Assembly (NCBI GenBank): GCA_016800925.1
Contig: JABCPU010000073.1
Coordinates: forward strand, 155,160-219,159
DNA from: Suillus spraguei
Taxonomy: Eukaryota > Basidiomycota > Agaricomycetes > Boletales > Suillaceae
Length of the DNA: 64,000 nt
Reading direction: 5' to 3'
Positions 1-11,181 of the stretch are shown here, in pieces. Positions within the stretch are counted from its first letter, which is position 1; every line of letters begins with the position of its first letter. A program made the translations under genes and the position numbers. The notes below the pieces were generated by a model. It was given only the letters and a program-made list of their open reading frames with translations, had not been told where the DNA came from and did not search any database.

Positions 1-347
1 CTCTGACACTTGTAGTTGTTTGTAGTATGTTGTATATGCCATCATTTGTTGTCTATGCTACTAATACACTTCTTTTGCTATCCTGTTCATGTTTCTCATA
101 AGTTTCTAACCCAGTAAGTACTCCATCAATTGTGCATGAGCTTGGTAGCCAGTAGTACCTTCAAATGAGGTATCTCCCACCTCATCAGTATAGGTCTTAG
201 TATTAAGGTAGGTTACTGTATCATATGTGCATGTGTCTGGAGGATGAGTATACCCGGTGTCGGTATATATAAGACCTGTTTTTTTCTTCTTTTTCCTTCT
301 CCATCATTTTTGTGTTATTAAGATAGTTCTTTCTTGATGACATCTCC

Positions 348-1811
348 CTACGCACCTTGTGTATGACATTTAAGAGCCCAATTCTGAGTATCATCTGGAC
401 CACCAGAAATGCCACATTTTTCCTCAAACCTAATTATCATGTTATGCAGGATAAGGCAGCACATGATCCAATAGAAATATGATACTTGAGCTGCTCCTCA
501 TTCTGCAGTGGGAGCTGGAGCTCTCTGAGACACTAGAAACAGCCCTTAAGGGCAGCAAATGTATGCTCTACCTGCACACAAATCTAAAAGAAATATGAAT
601 ATACACCAGGAAAAATCAAGAAAAATAAAATAAAATCAGGAAAATAAAATAAAATAGAACATATACCTTAGAAACGACAGTATTGAATTCCTTCTGCTCA
701 TGGGTCAAGGCCCACCAAATAGGCTTCTTGAATGGGGGAATACACCATGGCTCTAGTAGATAAGCACTATCAGCCCAAATCCAATAATTATCACCCAGAA
801 GTGCTTGGTGATTCTGGTAGAAATGGGTAGAGCAGAATGCATATGCATCATGGGCACTACCAGTGTGACCAAGAGAATAGTCCACTATAGTAAGATTATG
901 AGACATGATGACTGCCTAAAAAATTAGAAAATCAGCCTTAAAAATAAATAAAACAAAATCAAACATACCTGGCAGTTGAGGGAAAATTGAGACTTCCTAC
1001 TATAAAAGGTATCTCATAAAATAGCAGGCCTTTGATAAAGATTAAATAATGATCCATCAATAGCCAGGATACCATTCTGCCACTCTGCACAGCCTGAGAT
1101 TTTAAGAGCATAGGCTTGGGCATGAGCAGCCTCAATGGAGTTGAGAGCTGGGAAGCAAATGAAATTATCATGCTTGACCAGCAAGGCAGCCATAACATGA
1201 TTAGTACAGTTGGTGACTGACCCAACAGACACCCCACTGGCAAACATCCTCAGGGGAAATTGCATTACCATAGTGGCCAAGTTGATTAAGAAATATAGTA
1301 AGTTGCACTACAATTGGAATTTGGGGATTGTTGGATTGATTGTGAAAAATAGGGTGATTACTGATCTGATCAAGGATATTGTCAAAAATCTCAAGGAAGA
1401 ACATGTAGCTTCTTTTTGAATAAGTTGGGGTGATGATCAGCAAATTGATCAAGGAGTTGGATCTGAGGGCTCACATAGGGGGCTGAGTTGAAGGGTAAAG
1501 AACATGTGTTACTTCCACCTCTTCCTGAAGAATAGTAAGGGAGTCAATAATATAGATGAATTTATGATGAATTTCAATAGACATGTCATATCAGAGCCAT
1601 CGGAAGAGTCAGACATGTAGGGGGACATAGGAGAGAGTGGTGATGGGGATCTGATGACAGAGTCATCAGAGATAGAAGAGGAATCAGAGTCAGAGATTTC
1701 GCCATCTGCCATGGTATGCTCAGCCCATGCTCTGGCTACATCTAGAGTAGCAGTATCTATTTCATTAAGTAGTTGCTGGCATTGAGATTGGCGAGGTATA
1801 GCAGCTGCCAC
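348..1811 (-). pseudogene. PIF/Harbinger (HARBI1-like, DDE_4) transposase, degenerate
   Basis: This is a cut-and-paste transposase gene of the PIF/Harbinger superfamily, read on the minus strand. The 5' part (1509-1811) is a Ser/Asp-rich leader. The catalytic core follows: ILAIDGS (first Asp, about 1060), GSAHDAYAF (second Asp, about 850) and VEHTFAALKG (the Glu, about 560), so all three DDE residues are visible. Two introns fit GT-AG rules, at about 916-968 and 572-666. Two in-frame stops, TGA at 1014-1016 and TAG at 533-535, interrupt the reading after RPAIL and after LKGCF, so the copy is probably dead. The reading ends at a stop at 348-350. No partner SANT/Myb gene lies beside it. The family call rests on the spacing and wording of the DDE motifs; exon ends are approximate. 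Confidence 0.85.
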
Positions 1812-1969
1812 TCATTATCATAATTGATTGGACTAATCTGATCTAAGCAAGATTTAAGTGGAGTTTCAAGCAGAGTTTGAAATTTGGCAGCATGTTTCTA
1901 TTTGCTGTACTACACAATGACCTCAATCAACCCTCACCCTGCCACAGTCATGTTCTGCTCTCAGGATGT

Positions 1970-2018
1970 GTATCATTGTTCCAGCACACCTTCGTCTAAT
2001 GCATCTCCACATACTAAT
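1970..2018. repeat. Left remnant of a 60-bp minisatellite, split by the Gypsy element
   Basis: About 50 bp matching the 60-bp tandem unit found at 11655-11925 (TTCCAGCACA... ATACTAAT). The array was cut here by the 9.6-kb Gypsy insertion: the last bases, CTAAT at 2014-2018, are repeated directly after the element at 11655-11659. Confidence 0.8.
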
Positions 2019-2490
2019 TGTTACGAACTGGGATGGCATCACCAGTGACAGTGATAAGACACAGCTGGTCTGCTGGGAAGTTAAACTGCATTCAAAGGAG
2101 AACAATACTGCTACAAGGAAGCGTTCCGAGTAGGATCAAGGGTTCAATCGAAGAGTCGCGACTCTAAGATGATCAGTAGAATGAAGACTAAGGCTAAGGA
2201 GTGCTTAGACTTAGAGATGATTCAGACGACTTAGGTTGGAGACCTAAGCGAAGGATATTCCAGGTAAAACCCAGTAAGATTAAAGTGAAGTATACAAGTG
2301 TAGTACAATGTGCTTAAATAAGCCAATATGTGCGCACAGACCAAGAGAGACATGAGAATGTAAGTGCGTATCCAAAAAGGAAGGCAACTATAGTACAGAT
2401 GCATTGAGCATATGAGTCGGAATCGCGTTACATAATATACAAGATAAAGATGAGAGAGAATAAAGAATAGGGGCACGTACAATTGTAACA
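2019..2490 (-). repeat. 3' LTR of the Gypsy element (family LTR-A)
   Basis: Starts TGTTACGAAC and ends AATTGTAACA on the plus strand; it is the 3' LTR because the element reads on the minus strand. It is preceded, in reading direction, by a purine-rich AAAACAGGGG stretch (about 2495-2505) that could be the polypurine tract. Very similar to 11182-11654. Confidence 0.92.
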
Positions 2491-2589
2491 TTACCCCTGT
2501 TTTACACGTAAAGTCACTGACTTTACTCATTCTGAAGTATTTGCATAGTAGATTGGATCATCACTGAACTCGTAATCTACGTCAAGAAC

Positions 2590-4495
2590 TGAACCACTCA
2601 TCATATACACGGCTTCTTCAACACCAGCACATTGTTTAGAGTCCCTTCTAGCTGCTGCTCAAGTTTGTTCATCGTCAAGTTGACGTTCCCAAGAACGAAG
2701 CACATCATAGAATCTGTGATCCTTCCAGGTTAATGTAAAGGGGGGAGTTCCGACTCGTTGGGGACAATAGATGGATAAGTGGGTCAGTGACCAATACCGA
2801 CAAACCCCCACTGGTACTCTGGACAATTCTTCTGACAATGCCCAAGTAATCCACAGATGCAGCATTTCATGTTTTCATCAGGGTTAGAGTTCACTTTCCA
2901 AAGTGGAGTTGGGGTGACGATGCGGCGATGAGGGCTTGTAGAACGTGTACGTTTCTTTCCTCATTTGTGGGTGATGCATCTAAGGGCTCGTTCATTGCTA
3001 GCGCAAATGTCTTCGATTTGGTCATCATTGATAGTGTAAATAGAGGGCGCTGGTGTCATGACAGCTGCGGCTAGCAGCTCATCTGTGTCTGAGGAGTTGT
3101 AGATCCTAAAGCTTCTACGAGGATGGGGATTGTAGAGTCGAAGGTATGGGGGATGATCATGGGTGGATGGATGTGAAGTTCTTTCAACTGCTGACCGAGC
3201 GCAGCAACTTCAGCGGACTTGCTATCTAGGTCTTTTATTGTAAGATTTCCGAGCGCGATAATCTCAGCAAGCTCGTTATGTAGTTCTTTGGTTATGACCG
3301 CTTTCTCATGCATGGCAGAACATTCAGTGAATAGATGAGGAGGTTCTGTGTCCTCATCAAGCATGGTGGTAGTATCAATTGGGGATGGTGTGGGTGTTAC
3401 AATTGTATGTGCCCCTATTCATTTCGTCTCATCTTTATTTTGTATATTATGTAACATGACTCTGACTCATATGCTCAACGCATCTGTACTATAGTTGCCT
3501 TCCTTCTTTGGATATGCACTTACGTTCTCACGTCTCTCTTGGTATGTGCGCACATATTGGCTTATTTAAGCCATTGTATTATGCTTGTATACCTTTCTTT
3601 AATCTTACTGGGTTTTACCTGGAATATCCTTCGCTTAGGTCTCCAACCTAAGTCGGCTGAACTGTCTCTAAGTCTAAGCACTCCTTAGTCTTAGTCTCTA
3701 TTCTGCTGATCATCTTAGAGTCGCGACTCTTCGACCGAACCCTTGATCCTGCTCGGAACACTTCCTTGTAGTAATCCTCGTTCTCTTTTGAATGTAGTTG
3801 AACTTCCCAGCAGACCATCTGTGTCTTATCACTGTCGCTGGTGACGCCACCCCAGTTCGTAACAGTGGGTTGCATTTGTAATGATGGATGACATCAATTA
3901 AGCGAGCTACCAATCCTCTCGCTTCTCTGGAATCGACCATTGCTTCTTCAAGTTCTCCAATGATGGCGTCAGCTGTGTTATTAGCTTCCTGAACAGCAGC
4001 GAGTAAGCCAGTAAGGGCAGTGATATTAGAATGAGTGCCCGAATCACGGGTGGGAGGAGCAGGAATTGGGAGTAGATCTCTTTGTGGAGAGGGAGGTTTA
4101 GCCACGCCTGCTCGACGCTCAGCCATGATGTGAATAGCCGTCTCAACATCAGCCTTAAAAGAATCAGGAAGGAGAAGCAGCCCATAAGAGCGAATACGTT
4201 TCTGGCAGTGTAGGATTCATTGACGAATGGCATCATCTTGAATGTCATGACATAGAGTTTTGACAAGGGCGGCGGTGCAGATGATATTGGTAAGGAGGAT
4301 GGTGATGAATGCATCCTTGCCAGTAAGGATCTTTTCAATCTCGGTTGCATGTCTGGGGCAGAGGGCAGCTTCAACAAAGGAGTTTCTGTCAATGTTTCTG
4401 ATGAGGTCTGCATAGTGGTCGGTGGTGGTATAAGTTTCTTCAGTGACAGGATGGATGTAAGTAGTAGGGAAAGAGACGTTTGCGGAGGAAGTCAT
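2590..4495 (-). pseudogene. Extra ORF downstream of integrase: coiled-coil plus CCHC zinc knuckle
   Basis: Between integrase and the 3' LTR the minus strand carries a further reading frame beginning at an ATG near 4495 (MTSSANVSFP). It continues through helical, Glu/Ala-rich sequence (3710-4126) and resumes after the nested LTR (3395-3864) with another heptad-like stretch (3071-3364, KDLDSKSAEVAALGQQLKEL). It ends near a perfect CX2CX4HX4C zinc knuckle at about 2822-2870 (CCICGLLGHCQKNC). Several stops and shifts break it now. A zinc knuckle is normally a nucleocapsid feature of Gag, and this element's own gag lies at the opposite end. The ORF may be a second nucleic-acid-binding protein of the element or captured host sequence; I do not recognise a named family. 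Confidence 0.6.
3395..3864 (+). mobile_element. Solo LTR-A, inverted, nested in the Gypsy extra ORF
   Basis: A second LTR-A copy in the orientation opposite to the host element's LTRs (starts TGTTACAATT, ends TTCGTAACA). It is flanked on both sides by GTGGG (3390-3394 and 3865-3869), a perfect 5-bp target duplication. No internal region remains, so it is a solo LTR left by recombination between two LTRs. Confidence 0.92.
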
Positions 4496-4732
4496 ATCAA
4501 ATGATTTATGGGGATGGTTCGAATTCAAAGGGCATGTCGTTTCTTATAAGCAGTCAGGATTTGTGCAGAATTTGCTAAGTTCTTTTCAGGAATCCATTTG
4601 TTATCTCCTGATGAATATCCTTTTCAGGAGACAAGGTAGCGTCGGTGATTGCCAGTTCCTTTATGGAAAGAATTGCTTCTACTTCATATTCTTCTTCTTC
4701 TTCAATGATATCAGGCGGTGGTTCAAGGAAGT

Positions 4733-5570
4733 TCAGGCCATGTACGTCGTTTTCGCTATAGGACGATAATGCAGAAGCATGAAAAGTGGGGTGAATCTTC
4801 CATTGCAGAGGAAGTTTGGATGTGAATGTAATAGGAGATAAGACGTTGGTGATTGGGAAAGGTCCGTATCGTTTTGGTGCAAGCTTCTGTGATGGGAGTT
4901 TGAGTCTAAGATTAGCAACAGATAGCCAAACCTTATCTCCGATCTTCCATGGTTGATACTTATCTCCTTGGGATCATTCTGCCATTGTTTGCATAGCAAT
5001 GTTATGGCATGCAATGGCTTCTTCTCAGATCTTTTGCAGGGATCGAACTCGATCTTCTGCTGCTGGTACAGTAGAATCAGGGATTAAATGGGGAATGGCA
5101 TGGGGTTCATATCCCATCATGAGAAAGAATGGTGAGGCATTTTGGGCATTGTGTTTTTGATGATTGTGAATGAATTCAGCGATGGGGAGGTGTTCTATCA
5201 ATTCTTCAGGGTTATTACGGCAGTAGATACACAAGTAGGTTTCTAGTTCTTGGTTTCATCGTTCGATTTGTCCATCAGTCTGAGGATGATAGGCGGTAGA
5301 TGGGGCGATGGTATAGTTAAGGAGTTGTGCAAGTTCTTTTGAGAATCTTGATAGGAACTGTGGTCCTCGATCAGATATGACTTTGTCATGAAGGCCAAAC
5401 CGTCGATAGACATGTTTCAAAAATAACTTCGCTATGCCTTTGGAGGTTACTGTTTTAAGGCAAGGGATAATAATTACCCCCTTCATAAGGCCATGGTCCA
5501 CCACGACCATGATACAATCAAAGCCCCCGGAAACGGGGAGGTCGGTGATCAAATCAACGGAAATTTGCAA
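4733..5570 (-). pseudogene. Integrase catalytic core and C-terminal part (Gypsy pol)
   Basis: This is the retroviral-type integrase core (rve) that joins element cDNA to the chromosome. The three acidic residues can be read: VDLITDLP (about 5560), ISDRGPQF (about 5390) and the Glu of HPQTDGQIER (about 5260). The frame shifts at about 5255 and continues with ELIEHLPIAEFIHNHQKH and the FFLMMGYEP block (5025-5234). The basic C-terminal region with KIGDKVWLSVANLRLK-like wording follows to about 4733, again in another frame. The N-terminal HHCC part of the same protein lies beyond the LTR-B insertion (6574-7015). The core residues survive, but the frame does not. Confidence 0.85.
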
Positions 5571-5621
5571 GAAGGGGTGGGTAGCAGAGGAAGGAATGGG
5601 AACAAGGGGAGGTCAGACCAG

Positions 5622-6573
5622 TGTAAAGATACAACCTAGCTTGGGCTATAGATAAACCACTGCCTAAACTAGTATGTTAGTCTTGCGCTCCGTCTAGTCT
5701 GCTTCACTTGTAAGAACAAGAGCGTTCGACCCTAAAGGGGGATGCCTATTTAGTATGGTCAAGTTCAAGTCTAACTTATTTGCGAAACAAGCGTCGTGGT
5801 CAGCGGTAAGTTGCCACGGTCAGTGATGATACGCCGGAACTAGCATTGTGAGTAGTGGTGCTACCATCATCGAGATAAGGTCAGTAACAGTAGCGTTGAA
5901 CGAGTGATGTCGAGCAGTGGTCTCAGCGGTAGCGGTAAGGTTGTGAGTGGTGCAAAGAAACAGTAAAGAAGTCCGTGGTACTTTCAGCGTAAAGTAGCAG
6001 TTCGTGGGAAGTTCAGTCAAAGTAACAGTCGAAAGTCCGGCGGTATGCCAGCAGTAACGGAGAATGAGCGTGATGTATTAATGAGCTGTAAGGAAACTTT
6101 AAAGACTAAGTCCACTACTGGGTAGATTCAGAGCTAGACAATAATCCTGACCTATAGTATGTGCAATGGGGTAAAATCAGGTACTGTATCATGCAGGGTA
6201 CGCGTGCTTATATCCTAATTCGTATGTACTCAGGATACTCTAGGCGAGATCAGTAGCACTGGAGTGTAGTAACCGCCGTAAGTAAACATAGGCACTGGCA
6301 GAGGCAACATGTAATAATGCTTGCCATGGAATCAGTGATAACGAACAGAAAACAAACTATGCACCAAATGGAGCTATGTGGACACGGCAAGGACATGGAA
6401 GGACATCAGTTCGTAGAATGAGGTGCAGTAGCCGGTACAGTGTGCAGTAAGCGTGGGATGCCACCGGTACTGCTAAAGGGGTAAGACGGCCATGGACGAG
6501 TGGTAACTCCTGTAGACGTGAGACGAGTGTCAAAATATGGGGTTTTAAGCCCAGCGCCAATATGTTCGTTACA
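5622..6573 (-). mobile_element. LTR-B copy nested between the two integrase halves
   Basis: A 952-bp non-coding block starting TGTAAAGATA and ending TTCGTTACA. It interrupts the integrase exactly between the zinc-binding GCPLCQQ region (right) and the catalytic core (left). Flanks are CCAG (5618-5621) and CCGG (6574-6577), a 4-bp duplication with one change. It contains only shadow ORFs. I orient family B so that it begins TGTAACGAAC, which puts this copy on the minus strand. Confidence 0.85.
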
Positions 6574-7015
6574 CCGGATGAGTATCTGACCTCATTTGCT
6601 GACAAAGGGGCAACCCTCAATGTATTTATGGATGTAGGAACCCTAGAAGGCCACCAGGCTTCCCGCTTAACAAGTTCTTCAGTTTTGAAACGGCCAGGAT
6701 GGCCAGCAGTAATATGATCATGATAGCGAGCGAGGATAGTGGCACATGAGTGGGAGGAATGTAAGCATGGTTCTTGAAATAGAGTATGTCATGGTCGATT
6801 TTCCAATCGGATAATGCCAATTTCATAGGAGGGAGACAAACACCATCTAGTGCATCTGACGCTGTTTTGAATACAGGGTCGTCCAAAGGGTCAGAAGTAG
6901 CCAATATGTCAAGTAGATCGTTATCAATGAGCCGGACGAACAGGGAGTCAGGAAGAAGCACAGTATCTTCATTATCACGAGAACCATCATCATGATCTGG
7001 GCGCAGAGAGAGCAT
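6574..7015 (-). pseudogene. Integrase N-terminal zinc-binding region (Gypsy pol)
   Basis: The minus strand reads LSDWKIDHDILYFKNHAYIPP and then, after a shift, HDHITAGHPGRFKTEELVKREAWWP and IHKYIEGCPLCQQMRSDTHP. This is the HHCC zinc-binding domain of a Ty3/Gypsy integrase: His residues in the HxxxxxGHPG part and Cys in GCPLC. The protein is cut at its end by LTR-B, and the core continues at 5570 on the far side. Upstream it follows directly from the RNase H region. Confidence 0.85.
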
Positions 7016-7102
7016 CTGGAGCAGCTAGTTTAGTGTTTGCAATGTGATGTAACTCAATGTCAAAGAGCGACAATGTCAATTGCCAGCGAGCTTGTCGTCG
7101 AG

Positions 7103-8172
7103 TTAACTTCTGTGCAGTACGAAGTATAGAAGGTTTTTGTGATCAGTGAAGATGAGGACAGTATGGGTGCTCCCTTCAAGATAGTAACACCATTCGTTTA
7201 ACACACAGATAACCGCAAGTAACTCCTGATCGAAAATTTGATAGTTGTGATCCGCTGGGTTTACCACTGAGATATGTAGGCATGGGTGATAAATGCCATT
7301 TTCATCAGTTTGCAAGAGGACACCTCCAGTTGCTACAAGAGAAGCATCGGTTGTGACCGCAAATTGCCAGGATGGATCTGGGTTGCAAAGTACCGGTTGT
7401 TTTATAAAGTGTTCCTTAAGGTCTTGGAAGGTATCTTGACACTGAGTCGTCCAAAGGAAGGGAGTATCCTTTTTTGTTAGATCAATGAGGGGTCGTGCAA
7501 TATCAGAGTAGTGGGAAATGAACGTGCGGTGAAGTTGTAGAAGCCGAGGAATGATCGAACATCTCTTATGATTTCGGAATTGGCCATTCGGCGATTCCCT
7601 TGGTTTTGGCGGTGTCCATAGCAACTTGTCCGGGGCAAATTATCATTCCAAGGTATTCCACTTGTCTGCATCAAAAGTACATTTTTCCGGTTTCAGGAAC
7701 AAGTGTTCCTTTCATATTTTCATCAATACTCGTCTGGTCCGTTCACAATGTTCTGCCATTGTCGTAGAGAAAATCAGGATATTGTCCATGTAAATAACCA
7801 TCCATCCTTCATTGATTTCTTGCTGGAAGGTACATTCATATATGCTTGGAAAGTTGCCGGAGAATTGCAAAGGCCAAAGAACATGATGTTCGGTTCAAAG
7901 AGGCTGAATTGCGTTGTAAATGCTGCTTTCCAGCGATCATTGGATGGATGCGAATATTGTTGTAACTGGACCAAATATCCATTTTTGTAAAGAATTGTGG
8001 TTGTGAAGGCGTGCGACAAGAGAAATGGGAAGTGGGAGCGGTAAGCATTCTTGACTGTCCAATCATTGATGTAGCGATAATCTTGACAGGGACGCAATTC
8101 TCCACTCTTCTTTCCCACAAAGAAGAAGCCACTAGCTTGAGGTGACTTTGATTCTGAGATGAAGCCTTTCAC
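7103..8172 (-). pseudogene. Reverse transcriptase and RNase H (Gypsy pol)
   Basis: RT copies the element RNA into DNA and RNase H removes the template. Recognisable RT blocks are [20 protein letters not shown] (about 8130-8080), [16 protein letters not shown] (about 7880) and the catalytic motif near 7770, which reads YMDN instead of the usual Y-x-D-D: the second Asp is Asn. RNase H-type sequence follows (7103-7624): PFLWTTQCQDTFQDLK, VTTDASLVATGGVL with a likely catalytic Asp, DQELLAVICVLNEW and [10 protein letters not shown]. At least three frame changes occur across the region. The loss of the catalytic Asp together with the frameshifts makes this RT inactive. Confidence 0.9.
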
Positions 8173-8683
8173 AATGTTTTCATCAATAAACGTTTTGATG
8201 GCAGTGCATTCTTTTTCCGATAACGGGTAAACCTTAGATGTGTGAGGGATAAAACCAGGTTTGGTATCATCCGATGATCAATACCAGGGCGTTCGGGGGT
8301 AGTTTGTTCAGACTGTCTTTAGCAAAAACATCAGCAAAGTTGTGCAGGTATTTCAGGACCAATTCTTCAAGGATTTCTTTTTCTTTTCCTTTTCATCTGT
8401 GGTGAATTCCTGAGCTTTATTACTGTATTTAGGGGAGGAAGGGAGATTGTGGAATAGTTAGGGAGTTGTTCGAGTCGGGAAGTTCCATCATGTGTGAGGG
8501 GTGTGTCCATGGATACTTCTTCTATGATTCTCATGCTAATTCCGTCGTGTCATACTCCATGAGGAATTCTCCATCTCCAAGCTCATAGGAGGAAATTTTG
8601 CTACTTCTGGTGCATGCCAAACATCTTGCATCATGTTGAATTGTTCATCTTCTTCGGCAGGTATGGTGGATGTCATGGGTTTG

Positions 8684-9367
8684 TGTTACGACCATGCAAA
8701 ACCAGAGATTAGTAAGAAGTCCTGGTCTTACATGGGGTTGTACCGGAGGGTTGTAAAGTCAAAGGGGCTTGGCCTCGGCTCGTGCGCTGTGCCCCTTACC
8801 CGAGTATGTGCCCTTAATTTTGGATGAAGTCCAAGGGAGAGTTCTGGTGAAGTCAGATGGAGAGTCCGGATGAACTCTAAGGCAGGATAGCTCGACAGAG
8901 TTCCAATGGACTTTCGGATGAGCCGGGAATGCGCCGGAACTATTTCCGGAAGGTAGGGAGTAATGGTAACCACTACTGGAACAAGTTCCAAGTAGAACAG
9001 ATGAAAGATGGACCACTGGACAAAGTCCAGGGCAGGATAGGAGCAGAGCTCCGGAGGGAAAGATGATCCATAAATGTCAGAGGATAGGATAGGATTGATC
9101 CGGGGACTAGGGGTCCGAAGGTCCGGAGCTCAGAGGAGCAGAGGAGCAGAGGAGCAGAGGAGCAGAGGAGCAGAGGAGCGAGGAGCAGAGGAGCATAGCT
9201 CTGTGGTTCGGATATGGACACAGATTGGATATGGACAGGATTGGATATGGACATGGATTGGATATGGTCATGGATCGATATGAACACAGATTGGATGGGT
9301 GGACTAGGATGTATGGATTGGGTGTCCGGATGTCCATGGATTGGACCTGAATGTACGGTATATGACA
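8684..9367 (+). mobile_element. Solo LTR-D nested in Gypsy pol
   Basis: A 684-bp block beginning TGTTACGACC and ending TATATGACA, flanked by GTTTG (8679-8683) and GTTCG (9368-9372), a 5-bp duplication with one change. It lies between the protease and RT regions. It contains a short tandem run of AGCAGAGG-type units at about 9128-9195 and GGATATGGACA-type repeats at about 9210-9290. Related partial copies lie at 29717-30567 and 34315-34975. Confidence 0.85.
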
Positions 9368-9494
9368 GTTCGTCCTGGTCTGGAATTTCTTCGATGGAAG
9401 GGGTAAACAACTTGGGTGGTATGAAGTACTTAGTTAACTTTGGAATATTATGAGCTCGTATTCTGAGATCGTCGTCTGGTTTCCACTTTCCTTG

Positions 9495-10160
9495 TCATTG
9501 TTCCTCAGCTGGTCGTTGTTCGACGGGTTGCGATGGGGGTGGTCGAGATTCTGGTTCTGACTCATTCTTCCGTTTTTCTACATGAGGAATAGGTGATGGG
9601 GGACACTGTGGTATTTTTACTTGTGGAGAAGGTTCGTCGATTATGAGTTCATTGGGAATGTTAATGGAAGGAGTGACAACAGGTTTCGGAAGTTTCAAGT
9701 TTTGCCATTTCTTGGGGTGACACAGGAAAGCAGGAGGTAGCCCGTTCTTCTTTCGATCTGTATCCAAATCTTGCTCAATTTCGTCAGACTCGTTGTTCAT
9801 GGAGGTAGTGTTTCGGCCCAATCTATACTTGGTTATGGCATAAACGGATTCCCAGAAGAATTTGATCTCTTTGTCCAAGTTTAGTGATATTGAACTTTCC
9901 ATACATGGTTTGTTCATCAATCTTTACCACCAGGAGACAATAATGCATGATCAGTCCTCCTTTGATGAGAATTCCATTCACGTAGTAACTTGAATGGTGT
10001 TTTAAGTTTTTGTTCGTGTGATTTGATGGAGTTCACAAATCCTCAGAGATGAACGTTCCTGCTGCGCCAGAGTCGATAACAGCAGTAGTGTCGATGGATT
10101 TAAGCGAGTATGCGAGTGAAGGGTAATGGAATGCGAAAGTTCTTTTCTTTCACCTACAGC
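9495..10160 (-). pseudogene. Retroviral-type aspartic protease region (Gypsy pol)
   Basis: The minus strand near 10081-10036 reads VIDSGAAGTFISEDL followed by a stop, which is the active-site motif of Ty3/Gypsy proteases (DSGA). Downstream (9495-9920) an open frame with LDKEIKFFWESVYAITKY and a Pro/Glu-rich tail (PSPQVKIPQCPPSPIP) fits the linker between protease and RT. Frame changes separate the pieces. LTR-D follows at 9367. Confidence 0.72.
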
Positions 10161-10171
10161 ACATACAAGTC

Positions 10172-11054
10172 TTAGTAATACATTGGGAGAAACATTGTTG
10201 AATTCTTTGTTTCTCCAATTAATCCTCCACAATTTGTCTCATGTTTCATCTTCTTCATCTTGAGTTCTTTGACTTCATTGATGGAGCGGAGTCTTCTTCT
10301 TTTATCAGAGGCAGTTACTAATATGGTGTCCACTATCTTATTGCATTTGGAGCATTGCCTTTTTTCATGCCTCAGATCTTTCCATATCAGAGATTCGATC
10401 CATGACCATTGCATTGAATCACGATTGGGCATGTAACCGCGCATTCCCATAGTTCTTCTTCTTTTGCGGAGCATGATGTGCTCGTAATGCCAGAAGGCAT
10501 TGATGAGAGTTATCGATGGAGACGCATTGTGATACAACATTGCAGAATACTTCTGGGACGTCACCTGGTGCGAATAGTTTGGTTAAGATGCCCAGGTTAA
10601 GGCCATCTTGGAAGAACTGGATCTTCATTGCATTGTCGGTGATACAGGCTTTGGCTGCAAGCGCCTCAAAGTCAGCAATGTAGGTTTGGAGGTCACCATT
10701 TCCTTGTTTAAGATCTCTGAGCTTTGTTAATGCAGTTCCAGCGGAATCTACTGGTGAAAAAGCTTCGTTGAAACTTTCCATGAAATCTTTCATTGTCCCA
10801 TAACCCACTTTCAGTCCGACAGTGTCGGTGGATTGAGCATGAGCGAGGAATTGCTCCTTCCAAGATTTGGCATTCTTTTCCATCATGAAGGACATAATGA
10901 AAATGATCTTCTGCTTGTCAGTAGTGTAGAACTTTTCATTGATGTCGAAGTATGAATTGCATGATAGGATGAATTCCAGGGAATTGTCACGATCTCCATC
11001 AAAAGCGGTTAAGAAACCGATTTTATATTCAAAATCTTTGGTGGTGGTAGTCAT
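10172..11054 (-). pseudogene. gag (retrotransposon capsid) with remnant zinc knuckle
   Basis: An ATG at 11054 opens a 211-residue frame with capsid-type sequence: FDGDRDNSLEFILSCNSYFD, KSWKEQFLAHAQ, and the FNEAFSPVDSAGTALTKLRDLKQG and YIADFEALAAKA blocks of the Retrotrans_gag family. A frameshift near 10560 moves the frame. A degraded nucleocapsid motif (QCSKCNKI, about 10350) follows. Gag would package the element RNA. It is the first gene after the 5' LTR, whose end lies 127 bp upstream at 11182. Confidence 0.85.
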
Positions 11055-11169
11055 GATGAATTGTCTGATGAGTTATACTTTCTCGGTGCCTACACGCGCG
11101 GTCTTGCTGTCCATTAGGGCTTTTATCAGGGTTTGGGGGTCGAAGACTGGATAGTCGATGATTGATGTG

Positions 11170-11180
11170 ACTTTAATCTT
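11170..11180 (-). promoter_or_regulatory. Putative self-priming primer binding site
   Basis: The minus strand reads AAGATTAAAGT one base after the end of the 5' LTR. It is an exact 11-nt complement of ACTTTAATCTT inside the same LTR (11439-11449), which lies about 34 nt after a TATTTAA box and so would fall at the RNA 5' end. This is the arrangement of Tf1/sushi-type elements that prime cDNA synthesis from their own RNA 5' end instead of a tRNA. Confidence 0.7.
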
Positions 11181-11181
11181 T

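Noticed and set aside
6786..6995. Plus-strand Ser-rich frame
   Set aside because: Antisense of the integrase N-terminal region.
9074..9453. Plus-strand frames with EEQRSRGAEEQRS and MDTDWIWTG repeats
   Set aside because: Short tandem repeats inside the LTR-D insertion, bounded by its target duplication.
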